DNA of 64,000 nucleotides from contig NZ_KE387185.1 in the NCBI RefSeq assembly GCF_000430645.1, positions 219,296-283,295 of the forward strand, read 5' to 3'. The first letter of the stretch is position 1. Every line of letters begins with the position of its first letter. This DNA comes from Aquimarina latercula DSM 2041 (lineage in GTDB: Bacteria > Bacteroidota > Bacteroidia > Flavobacteriales > Flavobacteriaceae). The notes below the pieces were generated by a model. The model had not been told where the DNA came from, searched no databases, and worked only from the letters and a program-made list of their open reading frames with translations. The translations under genes and the position numbers were made by a program. Below, one piece after another: positions 15,975 through 24,689 of the stretch.

Positions 15975-18733
15975 TTTATGGTAATATTATTAAATTCTAC
16001 ATTGTTTCCTATAACGCCTTCATAACTAGTTCGGTTATAAAGAAAAAGCTTTATTTTTGGAAATTCTGTTATAGGAGTTTTTATCTTTTTAATTATATAT
16101 TTATGTCCATTAATTTCAGTAATTTGAGGGAAGAAGTCCCACGCATCATAATCTCTCTTTTTTGACTTAGAATACCCCATTAGCATTTCTTTGTCTTCCT
16201 GATTAACATAGGTATGAAAGCCAAGTTTATATGATTGAATTATCTCCTCTGTAACTTCATTGTTCAATCTGAAGAAAAAAATGATTTCGCCTTTTTTTTC
16301 CCTACTTACGATTGCTTCCTCAATTATGAATTTATCGTTTAAGGTTTTTGTAGAATCTGAAACTTTAATCCCTTTTTGCTTTAGATTAGCACCTCTAAGG
16401 CTTTGATCAACATAAAAATCATCTAATTCGTAGTTCCATAATTCTCTCTTATAACCAGATCGATCAAATAAATAGATCTTTAATTTCTCTAACTTCTTAA
16501 GGTTCGTGTTTATATTTATACTTATATAGTTTCCATAGGGAGTTCTAATAATTTCATTTTCTTTGATATTCCAGGCGTCAAAGTTTTTCTTGGTTTGCCT
16601 GGCGTAAGTAGAAAGAAACGCCTTATCTTCTTCATAGGCATAACCTCTTACACCTATAGTAAATTTCTTTAGCTGTTCTTCCGTGGTATTTTTATCTAGC
16701 TTAAAAATTAATGCGTATTCATTTTCAGTCCATTTAAGTATAGAAAATGAATTGAGACTAAAACCATCTATTTTTTTTTGGTTACTAATTTGAAATGTAA
16801 TTGCTTTTTCCAAGTGTCGTTTAAAAACTTCTTTTTTAAAATCAATTTTGTCAACTAATATTTCTTTGTGATTATTTTCGGGGTCTTTCCATATCACCCT
16901 TAGCTTTGTAGAATCATTTTCAAGCTCAACTATAGAAACATTATCGTCATTTTCATTATTTACTTCAATCGTGCTAATATTATTGTGGTAATATACAGGG
17001 TTGTCGTATTTCGTAAAAAAATCGATTTGATTTCCTTTCTTTGTTCGTTCCGCCCTTAAGGCGTAGGTTCCTCTTATTTCGCCAGTACCAGTGTACTCAT
17101 TAATTACATACGAATTATCAACCTTTTGGTTTATCCTTAAAGTACTACTTTCAAAAAAAGCTTCTATACTTTTTTTATCTTTCCCTTTTTCAAGAGTCCT
17201 TAAATTCGATCCCAAATTAAATATCTGCGAAACAGAATGAATTGGTTTGTTAGAAAAAACATTATCATTCAGTATAATAATATTCGGTTTAATATAAATA
17301 AGAGATCTGTGAAATTCTTGAAAAGGATTGGGAACAAAGACGGCATTTACAACAGCATAGTCCTTCTCTAATTTTGAGCTCAAAATACGACAGCTCTTCA
17401 AAGGAAAATGTTGATAATTAGTCCCATTAACTGTAAAAGTATTATGTGCAAGTGTACTTTTTAAGTAGCTAACAGTATCATTTTTTGCATAGCCCCAACT
17501 TCCAGGATCAATAAGCAAATCTTCTTTATTTGAAAAAAGCGAGAATGAAAGATTATCCGAATGTTTATGAATTCTTGATGGCACTCCTCCGATAAAATTT
17601 ATATAGGTCGCCTTGTCAAAGTTTTTATCAGTTTTCCACTCATCTCTAAAAATTGCATAACCAGCTTCTTTGAATATTACATCTGCACTCTTCGGTTTTG
17701 TTCCATTAACACCTTTGCTTTCAATAAAGTCAAACCTTGGATCTTCATATCTCTTGGAATAAATGAGTGGCTCATTTATTGGGTAAGTGTCTCCTTGAAA
17801 GGGATAAACTTGATTAGGTTTTAAAACGTAAACCAAGTAGGATTTCATTTTATTGAATAAATTAACGTATTCTTTGGGTGGGTTATCTCCAAAATTTTTA
17901 ATGATCGAAATGAAATCGCTCAATAAATCCATCATAAATGGGTGGTACTGAGGTGAATTTTCAACACATACACCCTCATTTGTCACTTCTTCTTCTATTA
18001 TCTTATTAAATCTTCTTAAAGAAATTTCTTTCCAAGATTTGGACAATGAATTATTGGTAAAAATATAACTAAGATACAATAATGATCTATCCATCATTAC
18101 CGCATGGTTTCCTCCTGTATAATTTTTATGATCTGCTAACCATTTACCATATTCCATTAAATGATTGGTTATTATCTTTTTAATCTTCTGATCTAATAAT
18201 CCAGAAGATTTCAAAACGGCATAAAAATGAACTAGGTTTACAACTCTATTTGCAACCGCGTGGTCTCCCCAAACATATATATAGTTGTTTGTCAATAATT
18301 TATCATCATCATAGTTCGAATTCCACGAGTGAAGAATTTGTTTTCCTTTCTCCAAATATTCATTTCGAGGATTTATTTCATAGGCCTTCGAAAGTACTGC
18401 AAGCATACGTAAACTATAAAAATAATTTTTCCAAGAAGGGTTATTGTAAGGATCTATATTCCAATCTATTTCATCTTCATATTTAACTGAACTCCAACCT
18501 CCATTAAGATTAATATAGTTTTCTAGTATTGTATTTGCATAACTTATAAGTTTATCAGGATCCTTGGCTTCAACTCTTCTTAACAAAACATTACTAGAAA
18601 TCTCTGGGTACTCTATCTTTCCTTGACAATTAATATTTGTTACAGCCAATATTAAAGAGAAAAATAGGCTCCATTTAAGAATGCCATTTTTTTCCACGAA
18701 AAAACGGAGTAAAGATCCAAGAAGTCTTTGCAT
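15971..18733 (-). CDS. Heparinase II/III family polysaccharide lyase with duplicated C-terminal domain
   Basis: 920 aa exported protein (hydrophobic signal or anchor about 18-36). The alpha/alpha barrel includes GGNHAVMMD (207-215) and QYHPFMM (Tyr263-His264). The heparinase II/III beta-sandwich begins with SRIHKHSDN (His389/His391), LIDPGSWGY and AHNTFTVNG (His430). These are positions where the family places catalytic Asn, His and Tyr. Residues about 656-776 and 800-920 form two copies of one domain sharing TEE, a G-x-x-x-Y-x-x-x-EDK block, DAW and K-I-x-L-F. Lyases cleave next to uronic acids; ManNAcA, predicted from wecBC, would supply one. It may edit or release the polymer made by the locus, like AlgL in alginate systems. 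Confidence 0.85.
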   Translation of the reverse strand: MQRLLGSLLRFFVEKNGILKWSLFFSLILAVTNINCQGKIEYPEISSNVLLRRVEAKDPDKLISYANTILENYINLNGGWSSVKYEDEIDWNIDPYNNPSWKNYFYSLRMLAVLSKAYEINPRNEYLEKGKQILHSWNSNYDDDKLLTNNYIYVWGDHAVANRVVNLVHFYAVLKSSGLLDQKIKKIITNHLMEYGKWLADHKNYTGGNHAVMMDRSLLYLSYIFTNNSLSKSWKEISLRRFNKIIEEEVTNEGVCVENSPQYHPFMMDLLSDFISIIKNFGDNPPKEYVNLFNKMKSYLVYVLKPNQVYPFQGDTYPINEPLIYSKRYEDPRFDFIESKGVNGTKPKSADVIFKEAGYAIFRDEWKTDKNFDKATYINFIGGVPSRIHKHSDNLSFSLFSNKEDLLIDPGSWGYAKNDTVSYLKSTLAHNTFTVNGTNYQHFPLKSCRILSSKLEKDYAVVNAVFVPNPFQEFHRSLIYIKPNIIILNDNVFSNKPIHSVSQIFNLGSNLRTLEKGKDKKSIEAFFESSTLRINQKVDNSYVINEYTGTGEIRGTYALRAERTKKGNQIDFFTKYDNPVYYHNNISTIEVNNENDDNVSIVELENDSTKLRVIWKDPENNHKEILVDKIDFKKEVFKRHLEKAITFQISNQKKIDGFSLNSFSILKWTENEYALIFKLDKNTTEEQLKKFTIGVRGYAYEEDKAFLSTYARQTKKNFDAWNIKENEIIRTPYGNYISININTNLKKLEKLKIYLFDRSGYKRELWNYELDDFYVDQSLRGANLKQKGIKVSDSTKTLNDKFIIEEAIVSREKKGEIIFFFRLNNEVTEEIIQSYKLGFHTYVNQEDKEMLMGYSKSKKRDYDAWDFFPQITEINGHKYIIKKIKTPITEFPKIKLFLYNRTSYEGVIGNNVEFNNITIK

Positions 18734-18862
18734 TTATGATTCAGTCTTTTATAAAATTTGTTCTTTCCTCTTTTTATAAAAATTGCTTAACATTACATGT
18801 GAAAAATCAGAAAAAACAAACCTCAATTTGTCCAAAGGTGTTTTTAATAATCGGTTTTATTA

Positions 18863-20077
18863 TTATTTTAAAACTCCACAGAAATCCAATACAACTTTAT
18901 CTTTTGATAGTTCTAAACTTTTAAATTCTTTGTGCGCCACCAAATAAACAACAATATCTGCTTTGTTAGCTGCTTCTTTATAATCAGTAAGTTTAAACAC
19001 TGTATGTGTTTCTATATTTGGTTCCACAATATAGTACTCTTCATTATTAGCATTTTGTAGCACTTTTTGTGCAATATATTTTGCTGGAGATTCTCTTAAG
19101 TCATCAATATTGGGCTTAAAAGCAAGTCCCATAATAGCAATACTTGGCTTTCTCCCGTTTTTGATTTCAAACTCAAGTTTTACATTTTGAACCTTCTCTG
19201 CACACCAAAAAGATTTATAATTATTAATTTCTCTGGCTTTACCAATAATTTGTGATTCCATTGGGTAATCGGCTACAATAAAATAAGGGTCCACTGCTAT
19301 ACAGTGGCCTCCAACACCACATCCAGGTTGTAAAATATTGACTCTTGGGTGTTTATTTGCTAGGTCTATCAATTCCCAAACATTGATATTTGCTTTGTCA
19401 CAAATAAGAGAGAGTTCATTTGCAAAAGCAATTTGTACATCTCTAGAAGAGTTTTCTACCAGCTTACACATTTCTGCAGTTCTAGCATTTGTTTTATGTA
19501 GATCTCCTTTTATAAATTGACGATAAAAAGATACTGCCTTTGCAGTTGATTTTTCATCTATCCCTCCAATAACTCTATCATTATGCACTAGTTCATACAT
19601 AACATTACCCGGCAAAACGCGTTCCGGGCAATAGGCAATATTTAATTTTCCCTTTAAATCTGGTCTTTCAGAATAGATTAATTCCATCATCTTCTCAGTA
19701 GTCCCCACAGGAGAAGTAGATTCTATAATATACAGATCATCTTCTTTCAATAAAGAAATTATTGCTGTAGTGGCTGACTCTACAAAAGAAATATCGGGTT
19801 CATTTTTTCCTTTGAATGGCGTAGGAACAACAATTATATAAGTATCCGCTTCAACAGGTAATACAGAAGCTCTTAAATAATTCTCTTTTACAGCATTTGC
19901 AACAGCTTGATCCAACTCCGGCTCGACAATATGGATCTTTCCTGCGTTTATCGTTTCTACAACTTTAGGGTTAATATCAACCCCATGAACATACGTCTTA
20001 TTTTGGGCTATTAAAGCGGCTGTAGGGAGTCCTATGTATCCTAAACCAACCATTACCACGTTAGGTTTATTATTCAT
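18863..20077 (-). CDS. wecC: UDP-N-acetyl-D-mannosamine dehydrogenase
   Basis: 404 aa from the preferred ATG at 20077-20075, which gives MNNKPNVVMVGLGYIG and lies 2 bp after the wecB stop. An upstream in-frame start at 20116 would overlap wecB by 37 bp and add a non-conserved tail. The Rossmann motif is GLGYIG (11-16); the catalytic cysteine is Cys259 in GCGVGGHCIAVDP. It oxidises UDP-ManNAc to UDP-ManNAcA using two NAD+. It is paired with wecB as in other ManNAcA loci. After the stop there is a 129-bp gap before the lyase gene. Confidence 0.92.
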   Translation of the reverse strand: MNNKPNVVMVGLGYIGLPTAALIAQNKTYVHGVDINPKVVETINAGKIHIVEPELDQAVANAVKENYLRASVLPVEADTYIIVVPTPFKGKNEPDISFVESATTAIISLLKEDDLYIIESTSPVGTTEKMMELIYSERPDLKGKLNIAYCPERVLPGNVMYELVHNDRVIGGIDEKSTAKAVSFYRQFIKGDLHKTNARTAEMCKLVENSSRDVQIAFANELSLICDKANINVWELIDLANKHPRVNILQPGCGVGGHCIAVDPYFIVADYPMESQIIGKAREINNYKSFWCAEKVQNVKLEFEIKNGRKPSIAIMGLAFKPNIDDLRESPAKYIAQKVLQNANNEEYYIVEPNIETHTVFKLTDYKEAANKADIVVYLVAHKEFKSLELSKDKVVLDFCGVLK

Positions 20078-20079
20078 TC

Positions 20080-21204
20080 TTAATGTTTTAAAATATATTC
20101 TATTATTCTTTGACAAGCTTTCCCATCTCCATAAGGGTTATGGAGCTTACTCATACTTCCATAGGAGTTTTCATCATGTAATAATTTTTCAGCTTCAGAG
20201 ATTATTTTTTCTTTATCAGTACCTACAAGAATAACTGTTCCAGCATCTACAGCTTCCGGTCTTTCAGTGGTATTTCTCATAACTAAAACTGGTTTACCTA
20301 AGCTGGGTGCCTCTTCCTGAACACCCCCACTATCTGTAATTATCAAATATGATTTATTCATCAACCACACAAAAGCAGGATATGACAACGGAGAAATTAA
20401 ATCAATATTTTCAACCTCTCCCAAAAGTTCATAAACTGGTTTTTGAACTTTTGGATTTAAATGTACAGGATAAATGATTTGAGTATCTGGATTATTAATT
20501 GCAATTTGTTTTAAAGCTTCACAAATATTTATAAACCCTTGACCATGATTTTCTCTTCTGTGTCCAGTAACAAGAATTAATCTTTTACTAGGATTCAAAG
20601 TTTTTTTAAGCAGTTCAATTTCTTTATCCTTAAATCCATCAATATTAACTTTATCTACACTAAATTGTAAAGCATCAATTACAGTATTGCCTGTTACTAA
20701 TATGGAGTCAATAGATTTATTTTCATTTATCAAATTCTGTCTGGAAGTCTCTGTAGGCGAAAAATGAATGTTCGAAACTACTCCTGTCACACATCTATTC
20801 ATTTCTTCTGGAAATGGAGATTTCATATTAAACGTCCTAAGCCCCGCTTCTACATGACACACTTTTGCTCCAGAATAAAATGCAGCTATACTAGATGCCA
20901 TAGTAGTTGTAGTATCCCCATGAACACACACATAATCGGGCTTGAATTCTTCTAATATTGGTTTTAGTCCATTGATTATATCAGACGTAAGGTTGTATAA
21001 ATTTTGATTATGCTTCATTAAATCCATATCATAGTCAGGAGTGATCTCAAAAAACTCTAATACCTGATCTAACATTTCTCGATGCTGAGCAGTAATACAA
21101 ACTTTAGTTTCAAAAGTATTCAAATGTTTCTGAAATTCTTTTACTAACGGTGCCATTTTAATGGCCTCCGGTCTTGTTCCAAAAACAATTAGATTTTTAA
21201 TCAT
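20080..21204 (-). CDS. wecB: UDP-N-acetylglucosamine 2-epimerase (non-hydrolysing)
   Basis: 374 aa, normal length. Family blocks: FGTRPEAIKMAPLV (8-21), VHGDTTTTMASS, HVEAGLRTFN, TGHRRENHG and TDSGGVQEEAPSLGKPVLVMRNTTERPE, which hold the UDP site and the catalytic acids and histidine. It makes UDP-ManNAc for WecC. It overlaps the rfbD stop by 4 bp. Together with wecC it shows that the polymer contains a ManNAcA-type uronic acid. Confidence 0.95.
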   Translation of the reverse strand: MIKNLIVFGTRPEAIKMAPLVKEFQKHLNTFETKVCITAQHREMLDQVLEFFEITPDYDMDLMKHNQNLYNLTSDIINGLKPILEEFKPDYVCVHGDTTTTMASSIAAFYSGAKVCHVEAGLRTFNMKSPFPEEMNRCVTGVVSNIHFSPTETSRQNLINENKSIDSILVTGNTVIDALQFSVDKVNIDGFKDKEIELLKKTLNPSKRLILVTGHRRENHGQGFINICEALKQIAINNPDTQIIYPVHLNPKVQKPVYELLGEVENIDLISPLSYPAFVWLMNKSYLIITDSGGVQEEAPSLGKPVLVMRNTTERPEAVDAGTVILVGTDKEKIISEAEKLLHDENSYGSMSKLHNPYGDGKACQRIIEYILKH

Positions 21205-22064
21205 GAAAATAATTTTTCTAATGAATCTTTCCAGTGTTTAATACTTATGCCAAAAGATTCACAACTTTTTCTTTTATCCAAAACACTATATTTTGGTCTT
21301 TGTGCAAAAGTAGGGTAATTATCTGTTTTTTTTATCTTTATTACATTCAGTTTTCCTAGATTCTTAGCTATTTCTTTTGCAAAATCATACCAGGTAGCTT
21401 TACCAAGATTACTAAAATGATAAATTCCATAATTTTCACTTCGAGATTCTATTATTTCTAGCAAAAACTTAGCAAGATCGTTGGCATTAGTTGGGGTACC
21501 TATTTCACCTGTTGTAATCGTAAAATGGTTTTGAGTCTTTGACTTTTCAAGGATCGTTTTATAAAAATTCTTGCCATATTCCGAATATAACCAAGAAGTT
21601 CTGATGATCAAATACTCCTCTAAAATTTCTTCAACATACTGCTCTCCTAGTAATTTAGATTTACCATATTCATTGATAGGATTAGGCACATCTTCTTCGG
21701 CATATGGAGTATTCTTATGACCATCAAAAACATAATCTGTTGAAATGTGGATTAAGGTAATATAATGTTTCTTACAGGTTTCAGCTAAATTCTTAACTCC
21801 TTCAGCATTTACTAAAAAAGCCTTTTCAGGTTCTTTTTCCGCTTGTTCGACATTAGTACATGCAGCACAATTAATTACATAATCAAAGGAATTATTCTTG
21901 AAAAATTCAGCAATGTTTTTTTTATTGGTAATATCTAAATCTTTTGAACTAGTAAAAGACAAGTTCAAAGTAGGATAATCCTTTTCTAATACTTTTATAC
22001 ATTTTCCCAACTGACCATCTCCACCTGTTACGAGAACTCTTATATTTTCTTCCTTAGGGCTCAT
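21201..22064 (-). CDS. rfbD: dTDP-4-dehydrorhamnose reductase
   Basis: 287 aa SDR protein. NAD(P)-binding TGGDGQLGKC (13-22), ISTDYVFDG, and the YGKSK motif with catalytic Tyr and Lys are present. The last step of dTDP-L-rhamnose synthesis. The partners rfbC, rfbA and rfbB lie just upstream (23244-25703), interrupted only by a Wzz-like gene. It overlaps wecB by 4 bp. Confidence 0.93.
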   Translation of the reverse strand: MSPKEENIRVLVTGGDGQLGKCIKVLEKDYPTLNLSFTSSKDLDITNKKNIAEFFKNNSFDYVINCAACTNVEQAEKEPEKAFLVNAEGVKNLAETCKKHYITLIHISTDYVFDGHKNTPYAEEDVPNPINEYGKSKLLGEQYVEEILEEYLIIRTSWLYSEYGKNFYKTILEKSKTQNHFTITTGEIGTPTNANDLAKFLLEIIESRSENYGIYHFSNLGKATWYDFAKEIAKNLGKLNVIKIKKTDNYPTFAQRPKYSVLDKRKSCESFGISIKHWKDSLEKLFS

Positions 22065-22114
22065 TTTAAAAACTCATTCTATTTAGTTTAGCAATGTCTA
22101 ATTAAGTAAACCTT

Positions 22115-23170
22115 CTAATCATTACCACTATTATAGTTTTTTAAATATTTATTAATTAATAGAAGTATAAGAAATAAAAAAGTCAAGAAAACTAAGCTGA
22201 TTGGCAATAACACCTTTTTCTTTAAAAAGAAATCATTTACTAACCCTCCTTTATCAGGAAAATCAGAAATTACATTAATGATATTACCTGAATCCGCTTT
22301 TCTTTCATTCAACTTAATAATTTCTGCATTAAGTTGTTTAACTTCTTTTAGCAAGGTGATTTCCGACCTATCTAAGTTTTGATTTTCAGAACTCAAATTT
22401 ATATTCGTTCCAGCTGGGTTTTCGGGTTTTTTAAGCTCTAGTAATTTCAGGTTTTGATAAAATAATTTAAGGGAATCTAGCTCAACTAATTGTTTTCTTG
22501 TTACTGAATCACTAATTCTGAGATTTAATTCATTAGTTTGTTTTTGAATATTGAAATAATCATTATTTTCAATAGAACGAACTATCGCGTTTTGACATTT
22601 TTTAGCAACTTTAGGATTCTTTGATTTTAACTCAATCTTATGGAACCTAGAATTGATGTTATTAAAATTCTTTAAATATTCTTCATAACTCAAACTTGCT
22701 CTTGATATCGAATCTAACGTAGAAACAAAGTCACTAAACTGTTTTAATTTTTGATTATCATCAGAAAATGATTCTATTTTAATTTTAGTTATGCTTTCTG
22801 CTTCTTTATCAGATATTTTTAAAGAAGCTGCCAACGTTTTATAAGCTCCTTCCCTTGCCAATTCATTGTAAAACTCAATATTATTATATAGCTGTTGAGA
22901 ACTGTCAAAGTTTGGTTCAACAATCATAGAAGATCTATAAATAGGTTCTGAAACCGAATCCCAATACCATCCTATAGCAACTCCAATTACCCCGGCAATA
23001 ACAAACTTCAAAAAATGAATTCGAATAAATTGAAGAAATAAAACAATTGTATGGAATATTCCTTTAAAAATATTAGTTATAAATCGAAATAAATTATTGA
23101 ACCCATCACCTATTAGTTTAAATAATTGACCAAGGTCAATTTCTTCAGAAGTCTTTTCTTTATTACTCAT
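22115..23170 (-). CDS. Wzz-like chain-length determinant protein
   Basis: 351 aa with the Wzz/PCP layout: one transmembrane helix near residues 54-70, a long periplasmic helical region (about 75-320), and a second helix at about 322-341. The N-terminal EIDLGQLFKLIGDGF block is shared with the second Wzz-like gene at 25708-26700, so the two are paralogues. No cytoplasmic tyrosine-kinase domain follows, so it is a PCP-1-like or Bacteroidota-type protein. It likely controls modal chain length in the Wzx/Wzy pathway. A TAnnTTTG box lies 33 bp upstream, so this may start a sub-operon (Wzz, rfbD, wecB, wecC). Confidence 0.8.
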   Translation of the reverse strand: MSNKEKTSEEIDLGQLFKLIGDGFNNLFRFITNIFKGIFHTIVLFLQFIRIHFLKFVIAGVIGVAIGWYWDSVSEPIYRSSMIVEPNFDSSQQLYNNIEFYNELAREGAYKTLAASLKISDKEAESITKIKIESFSDDNQKLKQFSDFVSTLDSISRASLSYEEYLKNFNNINSRFHKIELKSKNPKVAKKCQNAIVRSIENNDYFNIQKQTNELNLRISDSVTRKQLVELDSLKLFYQNLKLLELKKPENPAGTNINLSSENQNLDRSEITLLKEVKQLNAEIIKLNERKADSGNIINVISDFPDKGGLVNDFFLKKKVLLPISLVFLTFLFLILLLINKYLKNYNSGND

Positions 23171-23203
23171 AATCGGTTACTATTGATCTTTTTAAAAGTG
23201 CCC

Positions 23204-23211
23204 CAAAGGTA
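23204..23211 (-). promoter_or_regulatory. Candidate -7 box (TACCTTTG)
   Basis: Exact TAnnTTTG match in the 73-bp gap upstream of the Wzz-like gene, 33 bp from its ATG at 23170. No -33 TTG was found at 17-23 bp spacing. It would allow wzz-rfbD-wecB-wecC to be transcribed apart from the rfb genes upstream. Confidence 0.4.
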
Positions 23212-23243
23212 CTTTGTTTTCTAAAAATAAAAAGAACTTTGTG

Positions 23244-23789
23244 TTATTTATTTAAGTCATTAAAATTAGGTAAAATATTATCTTTCTCTGATAATAAAAT
23301 TTCTGATGATTCTAATTTCCAATCAATTCCTAAATAAGCATCGTTAAAAATTATACCCGATTCAGCTTCTTTATTATAATAATTATCGCATTTATAATTA
23401 AAAATCGCTTCATCACTTAATACTATAAAACCGTGAGCAAAACCTCTTGGAACAAATAGTTGATAATTATTTTGATCATTCAGTTCAATCGAAAAGTATT
23501 CTCCAAAAGTTTTAGAATCGGGTCTTAGGTCTACAGCAACATCTAGCACACTACCTTTTGTAACCCTTACCAATTTTGCTTGCGCATATTTACCTTTTTG
23601 AAAATGTAATCCCCTTAACACTCCTTTTGAAGAAATTGACTGATTATCTTGCACAAAATCTATTTCTAGTTTTGTCATTTCTTTAAACTTTTCCAAATTA
23701 AAACTTTCGAAAAAAGAACCCCTTTCGTCTTCGAATATTCTTGGCTTTATTATAAAACAACCTTCTAGAGGCGTTTTTTCAATTTCCAT
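23244..23789 (-). CDS. rfbC: dTDP-4-dehydrorhamnose 3,5-epimerase
   Basis: 181 aa cupin enzyme of standard length. Catalytic His is in GVLRGLHFQKGKYAQAKL, followed by VLDVAVDLRPDSKTFG and PRGFAHGFIVLSD, all hallmark RfbC blocks. It makes dTDP-4-keto-L-rhamnose for RfbD. It begins 2 bp after the rfbA stop, in the rfbB-rfbA-rfbC order. Confidence 0.95.
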   Translation of the reverse strand: MEIEKTPLEGCFIIKPRIFEDERGSFFESFNLEKFKEMTKLEIDFVQDNQSISSKGVLRGLHFQKGKYAQAKLVRVTKGSVLDVAVDLRPDSKTFGEYFSIELNDQNNYQLFVPRGFAHGFIVLSDEAIFNYKCDNYYNKEAESGIIFNDAYLGIDWKLESSEILLSEKDNILPNFNDLNK

Positions 23790-23791
23790 AT

Positions 23792-24649
23792 TTAATCTAA
23801 TTGCAATAAATATTTACCATACCCGCTTTTAATAAGTGGTTTTGCTAACTTTTCAAGTTCATTCTTAGTTATAAACTCTTTTTTATAGGCTATTTCTTCA
23901 ATCGCCCCTATTTTTAAACCTTGTCGCTCTTCTATTACCTGAACAAATTGAGAAGCTTGCATAAGAGAATTAAAAGTTCCAGTATCTAGCCAAGCGGTTC
24001 CTTTGTCCAAAATACTGACCTTCAACTTACCTTTCTCTAAATAAGCATTATTAATGTCCGTTATTTCCAATTCTCCCCGATCACTCGGTTTAATATTTTT
24101 GGCTATTTGAACCACTTCATTATCATAAAAATAAATTCCAGGAACAGCATAGTTTGATTTAGGATTACTTGGTTTTTCCTCAATAGAAATAGCATTCCCT
24201 TTATCATCAAAATCTACTACTCCATATCGTTCGGGGTCCTGTACGTGATATGCATATATGATTCCGCCATCGGGATCATTATTACTCTCTAATAATTCTT
24301 CCAAACCCGAACCATAAAAAATATTATCTCCTAAAATTAATGCTACTTTATCATCTCCAATAAATTTTTCGCCAATAACAAAAGCTTCTGCTAATCCATT
24401 TGGTTCTTCCTGAACGGCATATTCGAAAACACATCCATATTTCTTACCATCACCTAACAGTTTCTTAAATAACGGTAAATCTAATGGAGTAGATATTATC
24501 AGTATTTCTCTTATACCTGCGGACATTAATGTAGAAAGTGGATAATAAATCATAGGTTTATCATATACAGGCATTAATTGCTTACTAATCGCCAAAGTTA
24601 ATGGGTGTAAACGCGTTCCTGATCCTCCTGCTAATACGATTCCTTTCAT
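23792..24649 (-). CDS. rfbA: Glucose-1-phosphate thymidylyltransferase (copy 2)
   Basis: 285 aa. LAGGSGTRLHPLT and SKQLMPVYDKPMIYYPLS mark the active site; LGDNIFYGSGL and EEKPSNPKSNYAVPG follow. It is adjacent to rfbC and rfbB, so it belongs to the rhamnose branch, whereas the copy at 13244 belongs to the amino-sugar branch. A short palindromic repeat lies in the 40-bp gap between this gene and rfbB. Confidence 0.95.
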   Translation of the reverse strand: MKGIVLAGGSGTRLHPLTLAISKQLMPVYDKPMIYYPLSTLMSAGIREILIISTPLDLPLFKKLLGDGKKYGCVFEYAVQEEPNGLAEAFVIGEKFIGDDKVALILGDNIFYGSGLEELLESNNDPDGGIIYAYHVQDPERYGVVDFDDKGNAISIEEKPSNPKSNYAVPGIYFYDNEVVQIAKNIKPSDRGELEITDINNAYLEKGKLKVSILDKGTAWLDTGTFNSLMQASQFVQVIEERQGLKIGAIEEIAYKKEFITKNELEKLAKPLIKSGYGKYLLQLD

Positions 24650-24664
24650 TTTTAAAATTTATAG

Positions 24665-24684
24665 ATTCCAGCCTACGCTGGAAT
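24665..24684. repeat. REP-like palindrome in the rfbB-rfbA gap
   Basis: ATTCCAGC and GCTGGAAT are perfect 8-bp arms around a 4-base loop (CTAC), flanked by G and GAC. The shape resembles the widespread ATTCC...GGAATGAC extragenic palindromes of many bacterial genomes. It lies inside a polycistronic unit, so it could act in mRNA folding or be a mobile REP unit. Only one copy is seen in this window. Confidence 0.6.
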
Positions 24685-24689
24685 GACAA

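Noticed and set aside
18736..18924. Small plus-strand ORF in the gap between wecC and the lyase gene
   Set aside because: It runs antisense into the end of wecC, has no signal or family feature, and the gap is only 129 bp.
20078..20116. Upstream start for wecC
   Set aside because: It would overlap wecB by 37 bp and add 13 non-conserved residues; the ATG at 20077 begins right before the Rossmann motif.
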